Assembly: GCF_014048475.1 (NCBI RefSeq)
Contig: NZ_NWUS01000001.1
Coordinates: 1,106,239-1,170,238 of the forward strand
Origin: Bombella favorum
GTDB taxonomy: Bacteria > Pseudomonadota > Alphaproteobacteria > Acetobacterales > Acetobacteraceae
Direction of reading: 5' to 3'
Length of the DNA stretch: 64,000 bases
In this document: in pieces, positions 1-8,352 of the stretch
How positions within the stretch are numbered: the stretch's first letter is position 1
Layout: each line of letters opens with the position of its first letter
Program-made: the position numbers and the translations under genes
The notes under the pieces: generated by a model
What the model was told of the DNA's origin: nothing
Database searches by the model: none
Seen by the model: the letters and a program-made list of their open reading frames with translations, nothing else

Positions 1-111
1 CAGACACAAAGCAACGAAAAGACGAAAGAGAAAAGGATGGACACTGGGTCATGCCCGCTACCATAATCCGAAAAGGATCAGGAAGAAAATGGGGTTTTAG
101 CCCACATAACC

Positions 112-141
112 TTGACTCGCCCCCTTCTGACAGGGTATGCG
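112..141 (+). promoter_or_regulatory. candidate promoter for rpmJ
   Basis: A TTGACT hexamer at 112-117 is followed, after 18 bases, by TATGCG at 136-141. The -35 is good and the -10 is weak. It lies about 100 bases upstream of the rpmJ start, and nothing else gene-like is visible in bases 1-237. Pattern match only. Confidence 0.3.
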
Positions 142-237
142 GACCCCAAGTTTCGCGGGCGTTTTAGCCCTGCACTGTAAGAGCCGCCAACCGCAAGGCT
201 GGCTGGCCTGTCTTTTCTGTCGGGGAGCCTGAACATC

Positions 238-363
238 ATGAAGATCCGTAACAGCCTGAAATCCGCCAAGGTTCGTGACAAAAACTGCCGTGTCGTGCGT
301 CGCCGTGGCCGCGTGTACGTCATCAATAAGCAGAACCCACGTATGAAGGCCCGTCAGGGCTGA
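238..363 (+). CDS. rpmJ: 50S ribosomal protein L36 (bL36)
   Basis: Encodes a 41-residue basic protein starting [11 protein letters not shown] and ending NPRMKARQG, the typical bL36 of alphaproteobacteria. It binds 23S rRNA in the large subunit and is one of the last proteins to assemble. This is the form with few cysteines (a single Cys at residue 17), rather than the zinc-binding four-ligand form. A purine-rich stretch with GGGGAG lies just upstream of the ATG. It stands apart from the spc/alpha ribosomal operons, as is common in alphaproteobacteria, and is followed by a hairpin with a T-run that should terminate its transcript. Confidence 0.97.
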   Translation: MKIRNSLKSAKVRDKNCRVVRRRGRVYVINKQNPRMKARQG

Positions 364-375
364 GCTGGCAGACTG

Positions 376-1092
376 ATGGGATGGTGCGGCATGTCCACGG
401 CTCCGCTGCACCGCTCTGTCTGTAACGCTCTGCAGCGTATAGCCTCTTTTAGGAGGCTGAAGCCTCCTGCCCTACGGCTGGGGGCTTTTTTTATGGCTCT
501 GGCGAGCATAGCCCCTAGGGTCACAGCTGCCTCCCCAACACACGGGCCGACAAAAAACCATGTGACGCCCCACGCTACTTCTACTCCCCCTAAACCGCAC
601 AGTCTGACCCTACAAGAAAAGCTTGAACAGACTGAACAGGCCATCGCCAGCGAGCAAGATGACCAGAAAGCGCAAAGCCTGATGAAAAAGGCTGATACTC
701 TGCGACTCTATAGCGTGAAAAACAGTGGCCGCATCCTGCTCAACGAGGCACAGGACAGCCTAAAACAAGGCCATATAACTGAAGCTGAGACGACCCTCTC
801 TGCTGCCCTGACACTTCAACCAGATAATGCGTTTCTCCGCCGCCAACGGGCCGCCATACGTTTTCTCGGTAACGACCTGACAGGAGCCGTGCAGGACCTA
901 CAGGTTGCTCTAGTCCATGATCCCGGCGATGCCCAAAGCTGGGATATACTGGCCCACACGCAAGAGCATCTCCACCACCCCCATCAGGCTCTCCACGCCT
1001 ATACCGAGGCCCTAACACACGCCCCTCTGCTCCCTAACGGGCAAAAACGCTACAGACAGCTAGAACAACAGGCCAACGGCACCCCGGACTGA
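376..1092 (+). CDS. secreted tetratricopeptide-repeat (TPR) protein
   Basis: Hypothetical protein of up to 238 residues. The first roughly 50 residues contain a basic stretch (FRRLKPPALRLG) and a hydrophobic run ending in RVTAAS, consistent with an export signal. Residues from about 105 onward (LLNEAQDSLKQGHITEAE through ALHAYTEALTHAP) carry two to three TPR units, the helix-turn-helix repeats used as protein-binding scaffolds. The start is uncertain: ATGs at 376, 391 and 493 are in frame, and the last would leave a very short signal. The rpmJ terminator runs through the codons between 441 and 492, so transcription from rpmJ would be attenuated here. No specific function is recognised. Confidence 0.6.
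   Translation: MGWCGMSTAPLHRSVCNALQRIASFRRLKPPALRLGAFFMALASIAPRVTAASPTHGPTKNHVTPHATSTPPKPHSLTLQEKLEQTEQAIASEQDDQKAQSLMKKADTLRLYSVKNSGRILLNEAQDSLKQGHITEAETTLSAALTLQPDNAFLRRQRAAIRFLGNDLTGAVQDLQVALVHDPGDAQSWDILAHTQEHLHHPHQALHAYTEALTHAPLLPNGQKRYRQLEQQANGTPD
441..492 (+). terminator. rho-independent terminator with alternative hairpins (attenuator-like)
   Basis: Four mutually complementary segments occur in order: AGCCTC (441-446), AGGAGGCT (451-458), AGCCTCCT (461-468) and GGGGGCT (480-486), the last leading into a seven-T run (486-492). Segments 3 and 4 form a terminator. Segment 2 can pair with either 1 or 3, so pairing 2:3 would disrupt it. The structure overlaps the presumed signal-peptide codons of the downstream TPR gene. 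It is at least the rpmJ terminator; an attenuation role is inference. Confidence 0.6.
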
Positions 1093-1107
1093 TCGATCCA
1101 TCCTCAT

Positions 1108-3357
1108 TTACATGAAGGATACCGGGTCCACATCCACATCAATGCGAGCATCATTCTTACGGGGTGCACCATCCAGCCAACGCCGTAACAGAGGCTGCAA
1201 GGCAATGTCGCGCCGGGTTCGCAGTAAGAGGCGGAAACGGTAGCGGTCCCGCAGCAGGGCCAACGGAGCAGGAGCTGGCCCCAGAACCTGAATCCCCTCT
1301 CCCCGTGGGGCGTGCATGGCCAGCAAACGGGCTAATTCCTCGGCCTGCCGCTCCTTCGGGGCACTGACAATCACCGCAGCCAGCCGCCCATAAGGTGGCC
1401 AAAAACCAGGGCGACGCTGAGCAGCCTCCTGCTCCATGAAGCTGATAAAGTCGTTAGCCAAAAGCGCCTTCATCACCGGGTGATCCCCTGCATAACTTTG
1501 CAACATGACCTGCCCCGGCTTTGTGCCACGCCCCGCACGCCCCGCCACCTGATGCAACAGCTGCATGGTCCGTTCCGCCGCCCGTAGATCACCCCCACCC
1601 AGCCCAAGGTCAGCATCCACCACACCGACAAGGGTCAAATCTGGGAAATGCCACCCCTTAGCCACAACCTGCGTACCGATGATCAGGTCCACCTCCTTGT
1701 TGGAGATTTTCCGTACCGCTTCTTCCATCGCCGTGGGAGAGGTGAGCGTATCAGATGCCATGCTCAGCAACCGGGCATCTGGGAAGCGGGCCTGCGCCTC
1801 CTCGTGGATCCGCTCCACACCCGGCCCAATCGGCACCAAACTGTCCTGCGCACCACAGGCTGAACAAGAGCTAATGAGCGGCTGGGTATATTCACAATGA
1901 TGACAGGCCAGAATCCGCCGCCGCCTGTGTTCCACCATCCATGCCGAACAATGAGGACATTGCAAACGATGCCCGCACGCCCGGCATATCGTCATCGGCG
2001 CATAACCACGCCGGTTGAGGAACAGCATACTCTGCTCCCCGGCCTTCATCCGCTCTTCGATACTTTCACACAGCAAAGGGGACAGAAACTGCCCCCGCTC
2101 CGGGCCATTCTCCTTCATGTCAATCAGGCTGATCTCCGGCATTTGAGCCGTCCCGTGCCGGGCCTCCAGCACTTCGTGACGGAAGCGGCCTTTCTGCACA
2201 TTAACCAGCGTTTCCATAGAGGGCGTTGCGGAAGCGAGAATCACCGCCCCCTGCACCAGACGGGCCCGCACAATGGCCATATCCCGCCCGTGATAGAGGA
2301 CACCCTCTTCCTGCTTATAGGTGTTCTCATGCTCCTCATCGACTACCACAAGCCCAAGGTGAGCAAAGGGAAGAAACAAAGCAGAGCGTGCCCCTACAAC
2401 GACCTGCTGCCGCCCCTCTGCAATGGCGCACCATGTTTCACGCCGTGTCTTCTGCCCTAGCTCGGAATGCCAGATAGCAGGCCGGATGCCAAACCGCCGC
2501 TCGAACCGGTCTGTCCACTGGGCTGTCAAAACAATCTCCGGCAAAAGCACCAACACTTGCCGCCCTTGTTTCAGACACGCCGCCACAGCCTCGAAATAGA
2601 CTTCCGTTTTGCCAGAGCCTGTCACCCCCTCTAGCAGCGTGACATTAAAGGCCCGTTCTTCCACCCCGGCTACCAAAGCCTCGGCAGCTTCGGCCTGCTC
2701 ATCGGACAGAATCGGGGGGGCATGGTCTGGGTCGGCCCGCTCGGTAAAGGATGAAGCCTCCATGAGACATTCTTCCAGAATCCCCGCATTAGCCAGACCA
2801 CGAATCACCGCTGCACTGGCCCCACTCTCCTCACTCAACATCGCCGTACTGCTGGGGCTTCGGCTCTCCAGAGCCGCCAGCACTGCCTTACGGGCTGGCG
2901 TTAAACGCAATGAATCTGGCAGGGGGCCGGCTTTTCGTACCCACCCCATAGCGGGCTTCATGTTGCCTGCTTGTGCTGGGGCCCGCAGGGCAATTGCCAG
3001 AACCATGCCCGGCGCACTCAGCCCATAAGCCGCCACCCAGTCGATGAACCGACGCAAATCTTCCGGCAAGGGCGGTACATGCTCCAGCACTCCCGTAATG
3101 AAACGCAGTTTCTCAAAGGCAATCACTCGCCCTTTGGAAGGGGGCCTGAAATCCACAGGGAGGTGAGAAGGCTGGCTATCCCAGACACAGCCCGTCAGCT
3201 CCTGCCGCCCCAACGGCACACGCACCAACGTGCCCGGTGCTAGAGGCCTATCGGACCGGTAATCCAGCGGACCATCAAAAGGGCGAGGCACCAGAACGGA
3301 AAGACGATGACCGGCTCCCATTCTCCTGCTATGGGGAGGAAGGCTATTTTCTGCCAT
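1108..3357 (-). CDS. priA: primosomal replication restart helicase PriA
   Basis: PriA (749 residues) recognises stalled forks and D-loops and reloads the replisome. The N-terminal 3'-DNA-binding domain is followed by a superfamily-2 helicase core with Walker A GVTGSGKT at residues 244-251 and Walker B DEEH at 340-343. A paired zinc-binding cysteine cluster (CRACG, CPHC, CHHC, CSACG) lies around residues 460-500, and the helicase C-terminal motif VAGRAGRG follows. Length and domain order match the family. It is divergent from the tyrosine recombinase gene, with only 34 bases between the start codons, so both promoters must overlap or lie within coding sequence. Confidence 0.97.
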   Translation of the reverse strand: MAENSLPPHSRRMGAGHRLSVLVPRPFDGPLDYRSDRPLAPGTLVRVPLGRQELTGCVWDSQPSHLPVDFRPPSKGRVIAFEKLRFITGVLEHVPPLPEDLRRFIDWVAAYGLSAPGMVLAIALRAPAQAGNMKPAMGWVRKAGPLPDSLRLTPARKAVLAALESRSPSSTAMLSEESGASAAVIRGLANAGILEECLMEASSFTERADPDHAPPILSDEQAEAAEALVAGVEERAFNVTLLEGVTGSGKTEVYFEAVAACLKQGRQVLVLLPEIVLTAQWTDRFERRFGIRPAIWHSELGQKTRRETWCAIAEGRQQVVVGARSALFLPFAHLGLVVVDEEHENTYKQEEGVLYHGRDMAIVRARLVQGAVILASATPSMETLVNVQKGRFRHEVLEARHGTAQMPEISLIDMKENGPERGQFLSPLLCESIEERMKAGEQSMLFLNRRGYAPMTICRACGHRLQCPHCSAWMVEHRRRRILACHHCEYTQPLISSCSACGAQDSLVPIGPGVERIHEEAQARFPDARLLSMASDTLTSPTAMEEAVRKISNKEVDLIIGTQVVAKGWHFPDLTLVGVVDADLGLGGGDLRAAERTMQLLHQVAGRAGRGTKPGQVMLQSYAGDHPVMKALLANDFISFMEQEAAQRRPGFWPPYGRLAAVIVSAPKERQAEELARLLAMHAPRGEGIQVLGPAPAPLALLRDRYRFRLLLRTRRDIALQPLLRRWLDGAPRKNDARIDVDVDPVSFM

Positions 3358-3391
3358 ATCCTCATCCTAACCTCTCCGGCAGGGAAATACC

Positions 3392-4396
3392 ATGAGCCTT
3401 CCATCAGGGAGCCCCTCCTCCCGCTCTATGACCGTTCATGCAGCCCATGATGCCCTTATGGCCTGGCAAGATTGGCTGACCTACGAGAAACGGGCCAGCA
3501 AGGCCACACGAGCAGCCTATCTGCATGATGTCTCACTCGCTCTTGGTTTCTTCAGCCGTCATTTTGGGGGGGACCTACCACTGGAATCACTCGGCAGCCT
3601 GACCTTGTCTGATTTCCGCTCATGGTTGGCCTATGAGACAAACCGAGCCGAGCAAGAGGCCCGCCTCCACCCCGGCAGCCGCCATACACCCGATGGCCAC
3701 GCCCGTAGCCGTGCCCGCCGCATCTCCGCCTTACGAGCCTTTTACCGTTATCTGGAAAAAGAACACCATATCACGAATCCGGCTCTTACCCTCCTCCGCA
3801 GCCCCCGCCTGAAAACCCGGCTCCCCCGCCCCCTAACACCGGAAACAGCCCAGATGGCACCGGATGGCATTGCTGACCAGACGATCAATAACGGCTTTGC
3901 CTTGCGGGATGCTGCCCTCTTCACACTGCTTTACGGGGCTGGCCTTCGCATCAGCGAAGGGCTGGCCCTCAATGTCGGGGATATCGAGCGCATCAGCGAT
4001 GATATTCTGTTCGTCACCGGGAAGGGCGGAAAAGAGCGGGCCGTGCCTGTTCTGCCGCAAGTCCGACAAGCTTTAGAAAGCTGGCTGGCCGTCCATCCAT
4101 CACCTCATGCCAGTGCGCCGCTTTTCTGCGGTGTACGGGGGGGACGTCTCAACCCGGCAGTAGCCCAGCGGGCGATGAGGCAATGGCGCATGTCCGAAGG
4201 GCTGCCCGACTCCGCCACACCCCACGCCCTGCGCCATGCCTTTGCGTCCCATCTACTACAAAATGGGGCAGACCTTCGTACAATTCAGGAACTTCTGGGC
4301 CATGCCAGCCTCTCCAGCACGCAGATCTACACGCTGGCAGACGAACATCACCTCATGGAGGTCTGGCAAAAGGCGCATCCCCGTGCCAACCGATGA
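3392..4396 (+). CDS. xerC: tyrosine recombinase XerC
   Basis: Site-specific recombinase (334 residues) of the XerC/XerD family that resolves chromosome dimers at dif. The N-terminal SAM-like core-binding domain spans about residues 20-130. The catalytic domain carries the full set of active-site residues: R186 (GAGLRISE), K211 (TGKGGKER), H278 and R281 (HALRH), H304 (LLGHAS) and nucleophile Y313 (IYT). I prefer XerC over XerD because of overall resemblance and the priA neighbourhood seen in related genomes, but the two paralogues are hard to tell apart without alignment. Divergent to priA. Confidence 0.9.
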   Translation: MSLPSGSPSSRSMTVHAAHDALMAWQDWLTYEKRASKATRAAYLHDVSLALGFFSRHFGGDLPLESLGSLTLSDFRSWLAYETNRAEQEARLHPGSRHTPDGHARSRARRISALRAFYRYLEKEHHITNPALTLLRSPRLKTRLPRPLTPETAQMAPDGIADQTINNGFALRDAALFTLLYGAGLRISEGLALNVGDIERISDDILFVTGKGGKERAVPVLPQVRQALESWLAVHPSPHASAPLFCGVRGGRLNPAVAQRAMRQWRMSEGLPDSATPHALRHAFASHLLQNGADLRTIQELLGHASLSSTQIYTLADEHHLMEVWQKAHPRANR

Positions 4397-4466
4397 CGGC
4401 CCCTTCCCGACCCAACCCGCTACATCTTCAGTCCCCGCCAGCTCTAGGCAGCTCCATCATCATACC

Positions 4467-5411
4467 ATGACGACTTCTTTCCCCCGCTTTCTCCCGCTTC
4501 TCGTGAGCCTCGTACTGGCAGCAAGCAGTTCTGCCATACCTACGGCCCGAGCCTCCAGGACAGAAACGACCTGCCGCCAGACGCACATCACCACGCTACC
4601 CCTCAAGGAAACAGGCTATTACCTGACCACCGTGGCACAGATTCATGGCCGCTCCCTTTCCATGATTGTCGATACAGGTTCGGAAGGCAGCCTGCTGACA
4701 CCTGATGCTATCGGCCGACTCCACCTCACCCCCAATGAGGAAGATGCCACCATCATCTCCGGGCCAGACGGGCGGGGGCATGTCGTACCGACCATCCAGC
4801 TAGCGGCCATCACGCTTGGCCAGCTCACCTACCGTCACCCTGTCCTGCCACTCGGTGCCCTACCGGGGTTCCCCGCTATACAGCCCCCCGTGCTGGGGCT
4901 GATCGGTATGGACCTACTCGGTCATTATGATCTGGACCTCGACCTGCCCCATCATAAACTCAGCCTGTGGGACATCCGTAGCTCTTCCATCCTCTGCCGT
5001 CACCCGCCCTTCTGGTCCACACCGGGGCAGCGTCTCACCTCCCAGCGCATCCGTAATCGCTTCTTCATCCCCTTCACGCTGGATGGCCAGAAAGGACTTG
5101 CGCTGATCGACAGTGGTGCCCGGTCCCACATTATAAGCCGGGATTTTGTTCATAAGCTCGGCATTACTAAGGAAGAACTGGACCGAGACCCCGGCGGAAC
5201 CAGCGCAGGCATTGGCGACAGGGAACACCGCTACCACTGGCACCGTTTTAACCGCCTCACCCTTGGTGGTCAGACCCAACTTCACCCTGTACTGACCGTA
5301 ACCTCCCTGCATGAACAAGCCGACATGCTGCTGGGGGCTGATTGGCTGATCCACCATCAACTCTGGCTCTCGGCAGGGCCGGAAGGAGCTGTTTTCATAC
5401 AGAAACCCTAA
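4467..5411 (+). CDS. exported retropepsin-like aspartyl protease with duplicated domain
   Basis: Predicted periplasmic protein of 314 residues. The ATG at 4467 is chosen because it gives a clean signal peptide (hydrophobic LPLLVSLVLAASSSA, then PTARA); the frame stays open further upstream into xerC. Two retroviral-type aspartate motifs are present, VDTGS at 68-72 and LIDSGA around D215, each in a domain of about 120 residues. This suggests a single-chain, pepsin-like pseudo-dimer rather than the homodimer of retropepsins. Bacterial members of this family (clan AA, aspartyl_protease_2) are mostly uncharacterised. The gene lies 70 bases after xerC on the same strand. Substrate unknown. Confidence 0.8.
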   Translation: MTTSFPRFLPLLVSLVLAASSSAIPTARASRTETTCRQTHITTLPLKETGYYLTTVAQIHGRSLSMIVDTGSEGSLLTPDAIGRLHLTPNEEDATIISGPDGRGHVVPTIQLAAITLGQLTYRHPVLPLGALPGFPAIQPPVLGLIGMDLLGHYDLDLDLPHHKLSLWDIRSSSILCRHPPFWSTPGQRLTSQRIRNRFFIPFTLDGQKGLALIDSGARSHIISRDFVHKLGITKEELDRDPGGTSAGIGDREHRYHWHRFNRLTLGGQTQLHPVLTVTSLHEQADMLLGADWLIHHQLWLSAGPEGAVFIQKP

Positions 5412-5457
5412 AAAATGATCTTCATGAAGAAAAACGTAAAAAAGTGATATTTCTCTA

Positions 5458-5486
5458 TTGCCAATGCCCCCGTATCCCGCTAGATA
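5458..5486 (+). promoter_or_regulatory. promoter of tRNA-Asp
   Basis: TTGCCA (5458-5463) and TAGATA (5481-5486) are separated by exactly 17 bases, a good sigma-70 arrangement. The predicted transcription start is about 40 bases before the mature tRNA. Confidence 0.6.
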
Positions 5487-5532
5487 GACGCCATCCCAAG
5501 GGAACAAAGCTTTTTCAGAAAAGCGAAAGACT

Positions 5533-5604
<72 letters not shown>

Positions 5605-5609
<5 letters not shown>

Positions 5610-5639
5610 CTCCTTCTTTAGAAGGGTGGCGTTTTTTTT
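5605..5639 (+). terminator. rho-independent terminator of tRNA-Asp
   Basis: The inverted repeat CGCCACTCCTTCT / AGAAGGGTGGCG, with a short loop, is followed by eight Ts. The left arm borrows the last bases of the mature tRNA. Confidence 0.85.
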
Positions 5640-5749
5640 ATCCCTTATCCCCCAAATTACAATCTGCACCTACTCGCAGGTGAGTGTTTCCGCTTCTTCA
5701 CGCAAGAAAACCCTTGCATCCTGAACGAAGCTGCCCGACATCTCTGCCC

Positions 5750-6391
5750 ATGCCTTATATCGTCAAGGAACTATTCGCCACATTACAAGGTGAAGGTGCT
5801 CACTCCGGCCGTGCCGCCATATTCTGCCGATTCACCGGCTGCAATCTATGGTCCGGCCGGGAAGAAGACCGCCACAAAGCCCAATGCACCTTCTGCGATA
5901 CGGACTTCATCGGGACAGACGGCCCCGGCGGAGGCCGTTTTGCCACGCCCGAAGCTCTAGCCGCTGCGCTGGATGACTGCTGGCAAGCCCACACCGCAGA
6001 GGGGACGCATCGTTATGTGGTCTTCACCGGTGGGGAACCGCTGCTCCAGCTTGATGCAGCACTGATCGCCGCTGTAAAGGCCCGTGGCTTTACCATCGCC
6101 GTGGAAACCAATGGCAGCCTCCTCGCCCCAGAAGGAATCGACTGGGTCTGCGTCAGCCCCAAACCCGGACAGCCGCTAAAACAGACACATGGCCATGAGC
6201 TGAAGCTCGTCTACCCTCAACAGACCCTATCACCGGAACAATTCGCTGCGCTCGATTTCCAGCATTTCTGGCTCCAGCCCATGGATGGGCCAGAACGCCT
6301 TGCCAATACAGAAAAAGCCGTGCGCTATTGCCAGAGCCATCCACAATGGCGGCTAAGCCTGCAAACCCATAAACTGATCGGGATTCCCTGA
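5750..6391 (+). CDS. queE: 7-carboxy-7-deazaguanine synthase QueE (radical SAM)
   Basis: QueE (213 residues) converts 6-carboxytetrahydropterin to 7-carboxy-7-deazaguanine, the radical-SAM ring-contraction step toward preQ0 and queuosine. Its cluster motif is the expanded CX14CX2C form (CNLW...CTFC), as in the Burkholderia enzyme, rather than the plain CX3CX2C. The GGEPLLQ motif for SAM follows at about residue 92. The ATG at 5750 is chosen because [16 protein letters not shown] is the conserved start. The stop overlaps the queC start by one base, so the two are translationally coupled. First gene of a three-gene queuosine operon. Confidence 0.95.
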   Translation: MPYIVKELFATLQGEGAHSGRAAIFCRFTGCNLWSGREEDRHKAQCTFCDTDFIGTDGPGGGRFATPEALAAALDDCWQAHTAEGTHRYVVFTGGEPLLQLDAALIAAVKARGFTIAVETNGSLLAPEGIDWVCVSPKPGQPLKQTHGHELKLVYPQQTLSPEQFAALDFQHFWLQPMDGPERLANTEKAVRYCQSHPQWRLSLQTHKLIGIP

Positions 6392-7131
6392 TGACGACAT
6401 CCTCCACCCCTTCCGCCAGCCATCAGGCCGCCCAGAATCGCCGTGCGCTTGTCCTGTTCTCCGGGGGGCAGGATTCCGCCACTTGTCTGGCGTGGGCCCT
6501 GCATCATTTCGACCATGTGGAAACGGTTGGCTTTGCCTATGGGCAACGCCACGCTGTGGAACTGGACTGCCGCACCACCCTCCGGCAGAGCATCAGTGCC
6601 CAGAATCTCCACTGGGCCAAAAAACTGGGTGAGGATCATACAATCGACCTTGCCAGCCTTGGTGCCCTCTCCGACACCGCCCTAACACGGGATGCAGAAA
6701 TCAGCATGGGGGAGAACGGCCTACCCAACACCTTCGTGCCCGGCCGGAATCTGATCTTCCTGACATTTGCCGCTGCCCTCGCCTTCCGCCGCAGCATACG
6801 TCACATCATCACCGGCGTATGTGAAACGGATTACTCCGGCTACCCCGACTGCCGGGATGATACCATCAAGGCCCTTCAGGTGGCCCTGAATCTGGGCATG
6901 GAGCAGCGTTTTGTGCTTCACACGCCGCTCATGTGGATCAACAAAGCACAGACATGGCAGCTTTGCCACGATCTGGGAGGCAATGCGCTGACAGAAACCA
7001 TCCGCCATGAAAGCCATTCCTGTTATAAGGGAGACCGCACCCATGAACATGCGTGGGGATTCGGCTGTGGAGATTGTCCCGCCTGTACCCTGCGTGCCGA
7101 GGGGTGGCGACAGTACCAGGAGGGGGCATGA
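6391..7131 (+). CDS. queC: 7-cyano-7-deazaguanine synthase QueC
   Basis: QueC (246 residues) uses ATP and ammonia to convert 7-carboxy-7-deazaguanine to preQ0. The PP-loop SGGQDS sits at residues 24-29. Near the C-terminus the zinc-binding cysteines appear as SCYKGD and [10 protein letters not shown]. Length is normal. It overlaps queE by one base and queD by four (ATGA). Nothing is missing from the active site by eye. Confidence 0.96.
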   Translation: MTTSSTPSASHQAAQNRRALVLFSGGQDSATCLAWALHHFDHVETVGFAYGQRHAVELDCRTTLRQSISAQNLHWAKKLGEDHTIDLASLGALSDTALTRDAEISMGENGLPNTFVPGRNLIFLTFAAALAFRRSIRHIITGVCETDYSGYPDCRDDTIKALQVALNLGMEQRFVLHTPLMWINKAQTWQLCHDLGGNALTETIRHESHSCYKGDRTHEHAWGFGCGDCPACTLRAEGWRQYQEGA

Positions 7132-7685
7132 GCGACATCACCCGGACAGAACTGATTTTCACACGGCGTTTCTGCATGGGGCATAGGCTCATTTCGGGCT
7201 GTAGCGAGCGTTGTGCGATTCCACATGGGCATAATGAATATGTCACCGTTACACTGGTTCCCGGCCCCAATGCGCCGCAGCAGAACCAACGGCTGGATGG
7301 GCACAGCAACATGCTGCTGCCTTTTGCCGAAGCCAAAGGCCGCTGGCACCGCTTTATTGACGAGCGGATGGATCACAGTTTTCAGCTCTCCGAGTCCGAC
7401 CCGTTACTGAGTTGGTTTGCCGAGCATGAGCCCCAGCGGCTGGACCGCCTTGTCGTCACGCCCGGCGACCCGACAACGGAACTGCTCGCTGCCCTGCTGA
7501 TGAGCAAACTTCAGGCCTTTCTAACCGCACAGGGCGGGCTGTTAGCTCCTGCCTCGCTCGAGATCAAGGAAACACCCACCAACACAGTGCGCCTACATGG
7601 CGATCCGACCCTCTATCTCCCGCTCGTGGGTCGTCCGGCAGATCAATGCTGGTGGCACCGAGCAGACGATACCACCCGGGACTGA
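7128..7685 (+). CDS. queD: 6-carboxytetrahydropterin synthase QueD-like protein
   Basis: QueD-family protein (185 residues) that should turn 7,8-dihydroneopterin triphosphate into 6-carboxytetrahydropterin, the QueE substrate. The zinc-ligand histidines are visible as GHR (MGHRLISG) and HGHNEYV, with the conserved glutamate in KETPTN near the C-terminus. It is some 60 residues longer than the compact 120-residue QueD; extra sequence lies between the HGHNEYV strand and the C-terminal ETPTN, like the longer alphaproteobacterial 6-pyruvoyltetrahydropterin-synthase-like proteins. ATG 7128 is used because it overlaps the queC stop. Its substrate is made by FolE, encoded just downstream on the opposite strand. 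Confidence 0.88.
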   Translation: MSDITRTELIFTRRFCMGHRLISGCSERCAIPHGHNEYVTVTLVPGPNAPQQNQRLDGHSNMLLPFAEAKGRWHRFIDERMDHSFQLSESDPLLSWFAEHEPQRLDRLVVTPGDPTTELLAALLMSKLQAFLTAQGGLLAPASLEIKETPTNTVRLHGDPTLYLPLVGRPADQCWWHRADDTTRD

Positions 7686-7702
7686 TACCAAAATCAGTCC
7701 CG
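7677..7702. terminator. perfect 10-bp inverted repeat joining queD and folE 3' ends
   Basis: CGGGACTGAT (7677-7686) and ATCAGTCCCG (7693-7702) flank a six-base loop. The arms contain the last codons and stops of both convergent genes, so both proteins end in Arg-Asp. There is no T-run, so it may be a transcript 3'-end stabiliser rather than a classical terminator. Confidence 0.5.
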
Positions 7703-8335
7703 CATCAGGGCCATGATTTCCTGACGGGCCTGTGCATCCTCAGCCCAAAGGCCGTAAGACCCCGTTGTTACGGTCGTGGCACCGGGACTACGCACACCCC
7801 GCAGGCTCATACACATATGTTCGGCTTCCACCACGACCAAAACGGCCTTAGGGGCTAGCACTTCTACCATCGCCTGCACGATCTGGTCTGTCAGACGCTC
7901 CTGAAGCTGCGGACGGCGGGCATAACCCTCCACAACACGGGCCAGTTTGCTTAGCCCTGTCAGGCGGCCACCTTCAGGTAGATAAGCAACATGAGCCCGC
8001 CCCATAACCGGCAAAAGATGATGCTCACAGGTGGACTGAAAGCGAATGTCCTTCACCAGCACCATGCCGCCATGCTGGTCGGCACTGAACTGCTTTTTCA
8101 GATGATCCCGTGGGTCTTCATACAAGCCGGAGAAAATCTCCAGATACATCTTGGCCACACGCTCCGGCGTGTCCCGCAGTCCCTCACGGGATGGGTCTTC
8201 CCCTATGGCCAGCAAAAGCTCCCGCACACCGCTGGCAATGCGGCTGATGGCATTCTCTGGCCGGGTTATGGCACCTGCGGCTCCCTCCGGTGTTGGAGCC
8301 TGTGCCTCTGGAATCCCTGTTTTACTGGCTGACAT
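7694..8335 (-). CDS. folE: GTP cyclohydrolase I
   Basis: FolE (213 residues) converts GTP to 7,8-dihydroneopterin triphosphate, the branch point between folate and queuosine synthesis. Visible signatures are the zinc and active-site region STCEHHLLP, the SGLYEDPRD segment and the C-terminal [14 protein letters not shown] with the second zinc cysteine. The N-terminal 25 residues are a variable extension. The gene is convergent with queD and begins 17 bases after the folB-folK stop on the same strand, so it is probably the last gene of a folP-folBK-folE operon. Having both the zinc cysteines and His motif indicates the classical zinc-dependent type IA enzyme. Confidence 0.96.
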   Translation of the reverse strand: MSASKTGIPEAQAPTPEGAAGAITRPENAISRIASGVRELLLAIGEDPSREGLRDTPERVAKMYLEIFSGLYEDPRDHLKKQFSADQHGGMVLVKDIRFQSTCEHHLLPVMGRAHVAYLPEGGRLTGLSKLARVVEGYARRPQLQERLTDQIVQAMVEVLAPKAVLVVVEAEHMCMSLRGVRSPGATTVTTGSYGLWAEDAQARQEIMALMRD

Positions 8336-8352
8336 TCAGCATCCCCTCAACT

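Noticed and set aside
5641..5749. preQ1 riboswitch upstream of queE
   Set aside because: A small hairpin (CACCT...AGGTG) is present, but neither the preQ1-I core nor the class II pattern can be recognised.
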